Shown piece by piece: positions 8,796-17,400 of a stretch of DNA of 64,000 bases. The stretch's first letter is position 1, and every line of letters begins with the position of its first letter. The notes beneath the pieces are model-generated. The model saw nothing but the letters and a program-made list of their open reading frames with translations. It made no database searches and was not told the origin of the DNA. The translations under genes were made by a program, and so were the position numbers. Origin of the DNA: an uncultured Christensenellaceae bacterium. Its GTDB lineage: Bacteria > Bacillota > Clostridia > Christensenellales > Borkfalkiaceae. Location of the stretch: assembly GCA_910589015.1 (NCBI GenBank), contig CAJUSA010000003.1:139683-203682 (forward strand). Reading direction: 5' to 3'.

Positions 8796-10988
8796 ATGGA
8801 AACGATCGTACAGATACTTGCAAGAGAATTTGAAAAAACCGAAGAGCACGTCGGCAACGTCGTCACGCTCCTGGACGAGGGGAACACCGTTCCCTTCATT
8901 GCGCGTTACCGCAAAGAGATGCACGGCACGATGGACGATCAAACGATCCGCGAGCTTGCCGACCGTTTGACCTATCTGCGCAATCTCGAAACGCGGCGGC
9001 AGGAAGTGAAAACGTCGATCGAAAATCAGGGCAAACTTACCGAAGAACTTGCCGCGCAGATCGACGGGGCGAAAACGCTTGCCGAGGTGGAAGACTTGTA
9101 TCGCCCTTATAAGCAGAAACGCCGCACGCGCGCCACGGTCGCGCGCGAAAAGGGGCTTGAACCGCTTGCCGAAATCTTATTCGCGCAGGCGCCCGACTGC
9201 CCTGTGCCCGAAGAAGAGGCGCAAAAGTATATCGACGAAGAGAAGGGCGTTCCCGACGTTGCCGCGGCGCTTGCGGGCGCTTCGGATATCGTCGCTGAAT
9301 GGATCTCGGATGACGCGGAAATCCGCCGCGTATTGCGTGAAACTTACTTCGACCGCGCCGATATCACCTCGGCCGCCGCAAATAAGGATCCCGAGGATAC
9401 CGTATACCGTAATTATTACGCCTTTGTGTCGCCCGTTAAAAAGGTGCAGGGGCATCAGGTGCTTGCCATGAACCGCGGCGAACGCGAAGAGGTGCTCAAA
9501 GTCGCCGTCGATATGAACCGCGAAGTGGCGCTTTCGCTCGTCAATTCGCGCGTGCTCAAAGAAAAGTGCGCGTCGACGGCATTCGTGCAGGCGGCGGCGG
9601 AAGACGCTTACGACCGCCTGATCGCGCCGTCGATCGAACGCGAAGTGCGCGCGGCGCTCACGGAAAGCGCAAGTGAAGGTGCGATCGGGCAGTTCGCGCT
9701 CAATCTTCGCCCGCTCCTGATGCAGCCGCCCGTAAAGGGATTCGTCACGATGGGGCTCGATCCCGGATATCGCATGGGCTGCAAGGTCGCCGTCGTCGAC
9801 GGAACGGGCAAAGTGCTCGATACCACCGTCGTTTATCCCACTTACGGCGAAAAACAGAAACAGGATTGTATCGTCAAGCTGTCGGCGCTCATCAAAAAAC
9901 ATAAGGTCAAGCATATCGCCATCGGCAACGGCACGGCAAGCCGCGAAACCGAGCAGATGACGGTGGAACTCATTGCCTCGCTCGGCGCGGGGGCGGGCGT
10001 GTCGTATATGATCGTAAACGAGGCGGGCGCGTCGGTTTATTCCGCGTCGCCTTTGGCGGCGAAGGAATTTCCCGAGTTCGATGTCAACCTGCGTTCGGCG
10101 GTTTCGATTGCGCGCCGTTTGCAGGATCCGCTTGCCGAGCTTGTAAAAATCGATCCCAAATCGATCGGCGTGGGGCAGTATCAGCACGATATGCCCGAAA
10201 AACGGCTTTCCGAGGCGCTCGACGGCGTCGTGGAAGATTGCGTCAATGCGGTCGGCGTCGATTTGAACACGGCTTCCGCGCCGCTGCTTGCCCGCGTTTC
10301 GGGGCTCAATGCGGGCGTCGCCGCCAATATCGTGAAATACCGCGAAGAAAACGGCACGTTCACTTCGCGCAAGCAAGTGCTGAAAGTGCCCAAACTCGGT
10401 GCGAAGGCTTACGAGCAGTGCGCAGGTTTCTTGCGCGTGCCCGAGAGCAAACAGGTGCTCGACAACACCGCCGTGCACCCCGAAAGCTACGAGGCGGCGG
10501 AAAAACTCATCGGTTTGTGCGGCTACACGATGGACGACGTGCGCGACGATAAACTGTTTAATCTGATGTCGCGGCTTGCAAAATACGGCGCGGAACGCGC
10601 TGCAAGGGAATGCGGCGTGGGTTTGCCGACGCTGTTCGATATCATGGAAGAGATCAAAAAACCCGGTCGTGACCCGCGCGACGAGCTGCCGCCCCCCGTT
10701 CTGCGCACCGACGTTATGGAAATGAAGGATCTGAAGGCGGGAATGGAACTCAAAGGCACGGTGCGCAACGTCATTGATTTCGGCGCGTTTGTGGATATCG
10801 GCGTGCATCAGGACGGACTCGTGCATATTTCGCAGATTTGCGACAAATTTATCCGTCATCCTTCCGAAGCGCTTTCGGTGGGCGACGTCGTTACCGTGTG
10901 GGTGCTCGAAGTCGACGAAAAGAAAAAGCGCATTTCGCTCACAATGCGCCGCGATAAATTACAGGAAAAACTCGCTCAGAAAGCGTAA
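8796..10988 (+). CDS. tex: Tex-family S1 RNA-binding protein
   Basis: A 730-residue protein with the full Tex architecture. It has an N-terminal helical HTH-like region, a YqgF/RNase H-like fold near residues 322-440 (MGLDPGYRMGCKVAVVD), helix-hairpin-helix motifs near 480-560 (VGVDLNTASAPLLARVSGL) and a C-terminal S1 domain near 647-720. The family is linked to transcription and nucleic acid binding. It follows the GH13 gene by 13 bp and ends at a clear terminator. The link to the sugar genes is probably only positional. Confidence 0.95.
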   Translation: METIVQILAREFEKTEEHVGNVVTLLDEGNTVPFIARYRKEMHGTMDDQTIRELADRLTYLRNLETRRQEVKTSIENQGKLTEELAAQIDGAKTLAEVEDLYRPYKQKRRTRATVAREKGLEPLAEILFAQAPDCPVPEEEAQKYIDEEKGVPDVAAALAGASDIVAEWISDDAEIRRVLRETYFDRADITSAAANKDPEDTVYRNYYAFVSPVKKVQGHQVLAMNRGEREEVLKVAVDMNREVALSLVNSRVLKEKCASTAFVQAAAEDAYDRLIAPSIEREVRAALTESASEGAIGQFALNLRPLLMQPPVKGFVTMGLDPGYRMGCKVAVVDGTGKVLDTTVVYPTYGEKQKQDCIVKLSALIKKHKVKHIAIGNGTASRETEQMTVELIASLGAGAGVSYMIVNEAGASVYSASPLAAKEFPEFDVNLRSAVSIARRLQDPLAELVKIDPKSIGVGQYQHDMPEKRLSEALDGVVEDCVNAVGVDLNTASAPLLARVSGLNAGVAANIVKYREENGTFTSRKQVLKVPKLGAKAYEQCAGFLRVPESKQVLDNTAVHPESYEAAEKLIGLCGYTMDDVRDDKLFNLMSRLAKYGAERAARECGVGLPTLFDIMEEIKKPGRDPRDELPPPVLRTDVMEMKDLKAGMELKGTVRNVIDFGAFVDIGVHQDGLVHISQICDKFIRHPSEALSVGDVVTVWVLEVDEKKKRISLTMRRDKLQEKLAQKA

Positions 10989-10994
10989 AACGCG

Positions 10995-11023
10995 TATGCG
11001 CCCCGTTCGGGGCGCATATTTTT
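10995..11023 (+). terminator. Intrinsic terminator after tex
   Basis: A perfect 10-bp stem (10995-11004 with 11009-11018), a GTTC loop and a T5 tail. Confidence 0.92.
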
Positions 11024-11029
11024 ATTATG

Positions 11030-11235
11030 GGATGGTTCGACTACGCTCACCATGACAAGGGGGGGGGAATGGGTATCGGCACGCGCACCGTGATAAGGGG
11101 GGAATGGGGATTAGCGCGCTCGCTATGACAGAGTGTGTATAAGCGTGCTCACTACGGCAGGTGTGTGGGTATCGGCGCGCGCACCGCGGCAGGGCTTTTG
11201 TTGTCATTCCGAGCGAAGCCGAGGAATCTTGCCGT
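11030..11235. repeat. Degenerate interspersed repeat cluster
   Basis: No gene is seen here. Several imperfect units share the core 'cgctcNccatgacaa' or variants (near 11045, 11083, 11118, 11150 and 11180), broken by G-rich spacers including a G9 run at 11059-11067. The last part, GTCATTCCGAGCGAAGCCGA (11202-11221), is roughly the reverse complement of the first unit near 11035, so the cluster is bounded by inverted arms. Elements with this core are known as dispersed intergenic repeats in many bacteria (general knowledge). Copy number here is unknown. Confidence 0.65.
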
Positions 11236-11273
11236 GCAAAAAAAATTTCACACAAAAATTTTTCAAAAAGGTA

Positions 11274-11302
11274 TTGACAGCATGGAAAAATTATGATAAA
11301 AT
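11274..11302 (+). promoter_or_regulatory. Sigma-A type promoter of the GDPD-lacI unit
   Basis: TTGACA (11274-11279), a 17-bp spacer and TAAAAT (11297-11302). The transcript would carry a roughly 130-nt leader holding two LacI-type operators and a hairpin. Confidence 0.8.
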
Positions 11303-11344
11303 TTTTCGCGGAAAGGACATTTTTCTTTTTTTATCCACAAAAAT

Positions 11345-11357
11345 AAAACGTTTAACT
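11345..11357. promoter_or_regulatory. LacI-type operator, copy 1
   Basis: TAAAACGTTTAAC, centred on the dyad AAACGTTT with the CG step typical of LacI-family operators, about 45 bp downstream of the -10 box. The same core occurs at 11409 and, in inverse orientation, at 14228. Confidence 0.7.
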
Positions 11358-11372
11358 TTCATACAGGGGTTA

Positions 11373-11392
11373 CGGGAAGCACGCTTCCCGTT
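11373..11392 (+). promoter_or_regulatory. Leader hairpin between two operators
   Basis: ACGGGAAG and CTTCCCGT form a perfect 8-bp stem with a CACG loop. No T-run follows directly, so it is not an ordinary terminator. It lies in the 5' leader of the GDPD gene. Confidence 0.5.
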
Positions 11393-11407
11393 CTTTCAAG
11401 GCAAAAA

Positions 11408-11421
11408 GTAAAACGTTTAAC
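11408..11421. promoter_or_regulatory. LacI-type operator, copy 2
   Basis: GTAAAACGTTTAAC, identical to copy 1 over 13 bp. The centres are 64 bp apart, close to six helical turns. It lies immediately upstream of the GDPD ribosome site, where bound repressor could act as a roadblock. Confidence 0.7.
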
Positions 11422-11437
11422 TTAACGGGGAGAGGAT

Positions 11438-13156
11438 ATGAAATTACGCAAAATGCTTTCGGTTGTTGCCTTTTTCGCCTGTATTGCGGGTTGCTGTTCG
11501 TGCGCGAACGGCGGAAAGGACGGCGACGTGATGGAAGAGTGGAAAGGCGGTAAGGTGATCGTTTCGGAATATGTGCAGACTTACCGTCAGGAAGAGGGTA
11601 TGCTTGTAAATCCGCCTACCGTCGTGTGCGACGTCGATTCGAAAGAAACGCTCGACAGAATGAGATCCGCCTCGTGGACGCCTTCGAACGCCATCTTCCG
11701 TTTCAGTAAAAATTACAATGTTTTGTCGACAGACGGCAAAAAACTTGACAGTTTTGCAAATATATACGATAATATTTGTAAAGGAAGAATCATTCCCGTG
11801 TTGTATTTACAGGATGAGGATTGTGCCGACGCGGCAATCGCCTTTATGACCGAGCGCATGGAAATTGCCGATCTTGCCGTGATGGCGTCGCAGCCCGCGC
11901 TTGTGAAAAAGGTACGCACGGCTTTTCCGAAGATCCGCGGCATTTTATCGTACGACGCGCTTGAAAGCGCCGAAGGCGTTGCGCAGACGGCAAACGAAGC
12001 GCTTGCCGCAACCGTCGTTCTGCCGCAGAGCGCGGCGAGCGCGGAAAACGTGCGTTACATACAGGCGCGGTTCAAAACCGTTTGGGTAAAAGCGGAAAGC
12101 GCCGGCGACCTTGATTTATACGACTGTTTGGGGAGCGGTGCATACGGCTTGATCTGTTCGGAATACGGAAAGGCATATTCGCTCATTGCCGATTGCACGA
12201 AAGGGGCGTTGCGTACGCCGTTCAATGTGGCGCATCGAGGACTACCTTCAACGCACCACGAAAATTCGGTTTCGGGTACGGTTGCCGCCGCCGCGGCAGG
12301 GGCGACGCACATCGAGCTTGACGGCTATCTTTCCAAAGACAATCACATCGTCATGATGCACAACGCCGATATCAGCGCGACGACCAACGGAAAGGGTAAG
12401 GTCGAGGAAATGACGCTCGAAGAGATCAGGCAGTATAAGCTCAATCGCAAGGGCCCCGAAGAGGATATCCCCACGTTGCCCGAGATCATCGACGCGATGA
12501 AGGATTCCGACAGTATTCTCGTGTTCGAGAGCAAGTCCGGAAACAACGCTATCGTTGACGAACTGAAAAAAGTCATCGAAGAAAAGCAGTTTGAGGACCG
12601 CGTCGTTGTGATCTCGTTCGCGGAAAATATCATTCGCAAAATGGCGGCGGCGTTGCCGAACATTCCCACGGCGCTACTTGCCAACAATATGACGGAAGAT
12701 TCGCTCGAACGCTGGACGGCGCTCAATACGGGTATCGACGTCAATTCCACCGTCATGACGCAAGAGTTCGAAAAGTTTTACAAAGACCGCGGCATGATCG
12801 GTTGGTATTGGACGTTCGATACGGCGGGGCAGACCGTCGATACAGCGGACGAGGGATATGTAGGGCTGACGAACAACGCGGCGGATAAATTCGTATCGGC
12901 ATCGGGCGAAGAGGCGCTCATGCTCGTGAAACCGCTTGCAAACTATGCGGCGGTCGGCGCGATAACAGAAGGGAGCAAGATCGATTTGACGGGCGTGACT
13001 TACAAGGGGAAGGAAGTTTCCGTGACGGGAACGGTGCGGTTCGTCGAAGAACAGGACGGAAAATACGCGGTCGTTGCGACCTGCGATACGAAAAAAGACA
13101 GCGCGGTTTATGCGCCGCGGCTATATACACAGGTGTTTTACATCGGTAAAGAATAA
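11438..13156 (+). CDS. Glycerophosphodiester phosphodiesterase-like lipoprotein
   Basis: A 572-residue predicted lipoprotein with an N-terminal signal ending near IAGCCSC. The GDPD barrel occupies about residues 260-485: VAHRGLPSTHHENS (from 264), IELDGYL (293) and MMHNAD (308) supply the expected catalytic His, Glu, Asp and His. The family hydrolyses glycerophosphodiesters, and here it would act outside the membrane, perhaps on teichoic acid or phospholipid head groups. Residues 40-255 resemble a second, catalytically empty barrel, and a beta-rich tail follows. It shares a promoter region and operators with the LacI gene 17 bp downstream. Confidence 0.85.
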   Translation: MKLRKMLSVVAFFACIAGCCSCANGGKDGDVMEEWKGGKVIVSEYVQTYRQEEGMLVNPPTVVCDVDSKETLDRMRSASWTPSNAIFRFSKNYNVLSTDGKKLDSFANIYDNICKGRIIPVLYLQDEDCADAAIAFMTERMEIADLAVMASQPALVKKVRTAFPKIRGILSYDALESAEGVAQTANEALAATVVLPQSAASAENVRYIQARFKTVWVKAESAGDLDLYDCLGSGAYGLICSEYGKAYSLIADCTKGALRTPFNVAHRGLPSTHHENSVSGTVAAAAAGATHIELDGYLSKDNHIVMMHNADISATTNGKGKVEEMTLEEIRQYKLNRKGPEEDIPTLPEIIDAMKDSDSILVFESKSGNNAIVDELKKVIEEKQFEDRVVVISFAENIIRKMAAALPNIPTALLANNMTEDSLERWTALNTGIDVNSTVMTQEFEKFYKDRGMIGWYWTFDTAGQTVDTADEGYVGLTNNAADKFVSASGEEALMLVKPLANYAAVGAITEGSKIDLTGVTYKGKEVSVTGTVRFVEEQDGKYAVVATCDTKKDSAVYAPRLYTQVFYIGKE

Positions 13157-13173
13157 ACCTGACGGGTGAGAAT

Positions 13174-14178
13174 ATGAGCAAAACACAAGCGGGTACGCTG
13201 CACGACGTCGCGAGAATTTCGGGACTGAGCATTGCGACGATTTCGAAATATCTCAACGGCGTGCATGTAAAAGCGGAAAACAAAAGTAAAATCGAGCACG
13301 CCATTACCGAGTGCAATTATAACGTCAATTTTTTCGCGCGCAGTCTGAAAACGGGATTTTCCATGACGATCGGCGTACTCGTTCCGAACATGGCGTCGGC
13401 GTTCTATTCCTCGCTTATGGCGGAAATCGAACGCACCATGACGACGAAGGGCTACACGCTCTATGTGAGCGGTTACGACAACAACGCCGCGCAGGAAAAC
13501 GCCAAATTCCGCGCGCTCATTTCGAGAAAAACCGACGTGATCTTGATCGCGCCCGAAAAGCTCAGCGAAGAATCGCTTGAAATCGCGCGCGCGAATAAAA
13601 TCCCCGTGCTGTTCTTCGATACCGCGCTCGAGGACGCCGACGTTTGCGCCGTCGTGACCGATAACCGCGCGGTATGCCGCGACGTCACGCGCGAGCTTTT
13701 GGACCGCGGGTTCGAGAATATCGCGGTGCTTGCGCCGGGCAGTTTGTATTCCACCACGAACGACCGCTGTTTCGGCGTGCGCGACGCCGTGGAAGAAACG
13801 GGAAAAAACTGCGTGACCATTATTCCCGATTTGGGTTCGGTTGCCAACTCCTACGCGCGGACGCAAAAGCTTCTCAAAGAAAACCGTCCCGATGCGATCT
13901 TCGCGTTGTCTTCGGGTATGTTCCTGGGTGCGTTGATGGCGGTGGGCGAGGCAGGCTTGCGCATTCCCGACGACGTGGCGTTTATCGGGTACGACAACAA
14001 CCAGCTTTCGCAGACGTATACGCCCCGTTTGAGCCTTGTTTATCAGCCGTTTCCGCAGATCGCCGAGGCGATTTGCGAAAAATTGCTCGCGTTTGCGGCG
14101 GGGGCGGAGTGCGGCGGAAGGGTGGTCGTGAAGTCGCGCGTGATCTACACCGATTCGATTGCGAATATGAAAAAATAA
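13174..14178 (+). CDS. LacI-family transcriptional regulator
   Basis: A 334-residue protein with an N-terminal LacI helix-turn-helix (TLHDVARISGLSIATISKYL, residues 6-25) followed by a periplasmic-binding-protein-like sensor domain. The family binds sugar or sugar-phosphate effectors and represses nearby genes. Matching palindromes lie upstream of its own unit (11345, 11408) and upstream of the next large operon (14228), so it is the obvious local regulator of both. The effector cannot be read from the sequence. Confidence 0.92.
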   Translation: MSKTQAGTLHDVARISGLSIATISKYLNGVHVKAENKSKIEHAITECNYNVNFFARSLKTGFSMTIGVLVPNMASAFYSSLMAEIERTMTTKGYTLYVSGYDNNAAQENAKFRALISRKTDVILIAPEKLSEESLEIARANKIPVLFFDTALEDADVCAVVTDNRAVCRDVTRELLDRGFENIAVLAPGSLYSTTNDRCFGVRDAVEETGKNCVTIIPDLGSVANSYARTQKLLKENRPDAIFALSSGMFLGALMAVGEAGLRIPDDVAFIGYDNNQLSQTYTPRLSLVYQPFPQIAEAICEKLLAFAAGAECGGRVVVKSRVIYTDSIANMKK

Positions 14179-14179
14179 A

Positions 14180-14218
14180 CGTCCGTATTCCGAGGTTCGG
14201 AAGAGGACGGAAATTTTT
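14180..14218 (+). terminator. Probable terminator of the lacI transcript
   Basis: An interrupted stem pairs CGTCC (14180-14184) with GGACG (14205-14209) and TTCCGA with TCGGAA inside it. AAATTTTT follows. Confidence 0.55.
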
Positions 14219-14227
14219 AACAAAAAA

Positions 14228-14241
14228 GTTAAACGTTTCAC
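14228..14241. promoter_or_regulatory. LacI-type operator, copy 3
   Basis: GTTAAACGTTTCAC, the inverse orientation of copies 1 and 2 with the same AAACGTTT core. It lies 160 bp upstream of the giant lipoprotein gene. I could not identify the matching promoter boxes with confidence. Confidence 0.68.
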
Positions 14242-14242
14242 T

Positions 14243-14275
14243 TTTTGCCGAAATAAGGCAAAAGCGGCGTTTCGG
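14243..14275 (+). promoter_or_regulatory. Hairpin with loop complementary to downstream sequence
   Basis: TTTTGCC (14243-14249) pairs with GGCAAAA (14257-14263). CCGAAA, at the stem-loop boundary (14248-14253), is complementary to TTTCGG at 14270-14275, so a pseudoknot or an alternative pairing is possible. The rest of the leader to 14400 shows only an A-rich stretch and a GGGAG ribosome site. Confidence 0.4.
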
Positions 14276-14400
14276 AATATGATTTCAGAACAAAAAGGAG
14301 GGCGGAGCGGCACAAATTTTTGCAGGCAAACAAGGCGTAACACATTCCGTACGGCGGAAGGAAAACAAAAAAACAAATCATTTAATTAAGGGAGATTTTT

Positions 14401-17400
14401 ATGAAGGGTAAGAAAAGAGTAATTGCGGCGCTGTGTTTTTTATGTTTGGGAACGGCGCTTGCGGCGGCGGGCTGCAACAATCAGGGGGATAAACCTACCG
14501 ATACCGACGTTCCGCCCGTGATTTCGGTGGAAAAAGACGAATTTTCGGCGGGTACATACGTTGTCGGGCAGCCGATCACGCTGCCGAAGGCGTCCGCGTC
14601 CGATCAAGAGGACGGCGACGTTTCTTCTTCGGTAAAATTGCGCGTGCTGTTCCACCGCGACGACGAGTATATTCTCTTCGACGGAGAGGACGAAGAGGTG
14701 AAGGGCAACACGATCGTGCAGTTCACGCCCGAAAAGTGCGGAAAATATACGGCGATCTACACCGTGCGCGACAGGGGCGGCAACACGACGCGTGAAGAAA
14801 TTTCGTTTCAGGTCGTATCCGACGGACAGGAAAAGCCGTCGCAGCTGCTTGCAAATCAAGCCGATTGGACGCTGAACGCGAATACCGCGTTCGACGCCGA
14901 AGGCAACGCCGTGTTCGACAGCACGAAGAACGCCTCGCTCGCCTATAACAACAAGCTCGAAAACGGCGATCTCGTGCAGTTCCGTTTTAACGGTTCGGTG
15001 CAGGAAACGCGTTACTTCACGGTGGGCAGCATTCTGAGCACAAGCTCGGAGAAAGACGCGCCCGTCGCCGACGAATCGACCTTCCCCGGCAAATATCTGA
15101 GCTTCTGTATCCGCAGCGGCGCGATCGAGTTTTGGCTGGCGCGCACGGGCGGCGTGGAAATTCAGCGCATGCAAAAGGACGTGAAACTGCTCGACGGCAA
15201 AGATCATACGATCGCGTTCCGCTATACGCTCGAAGAGGACGGAACGGAAGAGGGCTTAAACAACGCGGTTACCGTGCAGCTTTGGATCGACGCCGATCCT
15301 GCGGGGCGTGCGACGTACGAAGAAAAGATCGTCGCTTCCGCACTGCTTTCGCAGCTGCAAACGCAGTTCGGCGAAGAGAGCGGCACGCAGAAATTCAACA
15401 GCGTGTGCGCCAAAATCTTCAAGCCCGAAAACTTCGTCGGCTTCTTTAACGTGGGCGCGGCGTACGGCAAAGGGGATTTTGCCATTAAGTCTGTCGGGCT
15501 GAACGGCGAACAGCGCGTGAGTGAACCCGTGTTGCAGGTGGAATTCGACCAAAGCGTAAGGTATTTCGTCGACCGCGCCGTCACGTTCCCCAAACCGATC
15601 TTGGCGGAGGACGGCAACAATTACGCCGATCTTTCCAACCGCGTTGCACTCAAAGTCATTAAAATGCCCGTCGGCGGCGAACCGGCGCAGGAGTACGAAT
15701 TAGAGGGCTACACGTTCACGCCCGAAAGCGCGGGCTTCTATCAGGTCGTGTACTCCGTAACCGATTACAGCGGAAACAAGGCGTTCGTTTACTGTGATTT
15801 TACGGTTGCTTCCTCCGAAGAGGCGACGCCGCCCGTGATCGTCCTTTCGGGCGAGGAGCGCGAATTTGCCGCCAAAGTGGGGCAAAGCGTCACGCTGCCT
15901 TCGGTCGTTTCGGCGATCGACGGCGACGGCATCGACTACGCCGAATACGTTACGGTTACGCTCGAAGGCAGCGAAGGGCAGGTTTTGAGCAGCCTCGATT
16001 ATATCTTCCGCACCGTCGGCACGCACACGGTGACGTATTCCGTGCTCGATATGTTCGGCAATCCCGTGACGGAAACGGTGACGGTCGAAGTCACGTGCGA
16101 CGAAGGCAAGGGCTTGCTTCCCCTCGATACCGACCATTTCGGCACCAACGTGGAGCGCGAATATAACGAAGAAAACGGGCACGTCATCACGGGCATCAAG
16201 CTCATGGACGATTACCGCGCCGCCTACAAAGGGCGCAAAATCTATTCGGAAAAGGTGAGCTTCCTGCTCGACGTTCCCATCGCTTCGGCATTCAACGCCG
16301 ACGACGGTTTCGACTTCCTGCAATTCGGCTTGCGCAGCGATCTCAACGCGCAGCTCGCGCCGAACGATCCGAATTGGGGCAACTTCCCTTCGTGGCTTTC
16401 GGGACTCTTTATCGAAGTGAACGCAAGCGACGGGCTTGTGATCTGCGGCGGAAACCGCGAAAACCGTCTGTATCAGTACAAATTCCCCGAGGGCACGAGA
16501 AAAACCTTCGAGGGAAGAACGACGCTTACCTATCAAGTGACCGACGTTTTCAGCGAGTCGGGCAGATTCAACGGGATTTCGATCGAGGTTTGGGTGAACG
16601 GCGAGCCGCTTAAAATGGGCGCGGATACCAACGCCTACGTGATCCCCGCAAGAAGAACGGAAGACTACATGCGCAAATCGGGCTGGCTCAACTTCTCGGC
16701 GCATGCCATGAAAGACGGCGGAAGAGGAAACAACAAGCTTCATTCGGGCGTGATCCTCGCCGTGACGATCGACGGTGTAACGCAGCCGCAGACGTTTGAA
16801 ACGACGCTTGCCGAAAATCTCGTGAAGAACGTGCACGGCGACGAGCAGTACACCGTTCCCGATATCGGTTCGATCACGCTCGGCGGCGAAGCGTTCACCG
16901 ATTACGATATTTATGTGGAAAGCGTTTCCACGGGCGAAAGCGTGAAAGTGAACGCAAACAGCGACTTCACCGTTTCGGGCGATTACTTCGGCGGATTCTG
17001 GGTGAAATATTGCCACGGCGATATGCTGCTTGCCAGATATTTGGTGGAAGTCGAAGTCGAGGCGGACGGCGCGGCGTTTGAGGGCGAAACGTTCAATCTT
17101 ACCGCAGAGTTCGGGCAGGCTTTTGCGATCCCGAAGGTGTTGTATTACGTATCGGGCGGACACAAGATCGAAAATCCGACGAATATCAACGTGAAAGTGC
17201 GCTACGACGGCGAATATGACCGCAAACTCGTCGACGTGACGGGCGATACCTTTACGCCGATCGAAAACAAGAGCTTTACGCTTTGCTACTTTGTCGGCTC
17301 CACGCCGTTGGACGAACTCGAAGTCGTCGTGGAAGGCGGCGGCGATATTGCCTGCCTCACGCAGGATCTTGCCGAGGGCTCGTATGCTTATAAAGTTGGC

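Noticed and set aside
9177..10859. Long minus-strand open frame of 560 codons across tex
   Set aside because: It is the complement of a well-conserved gene. High-GC codon use leaves the opposite frame free of stops, and the translated sequence has no recognisable motif.
11030..11235. Possible CRISPR array
   Set aside because: Units are too degenerate, spacers are short, G-rich and unequal, the ends are in inverse orientation and no cas genes are nearby.
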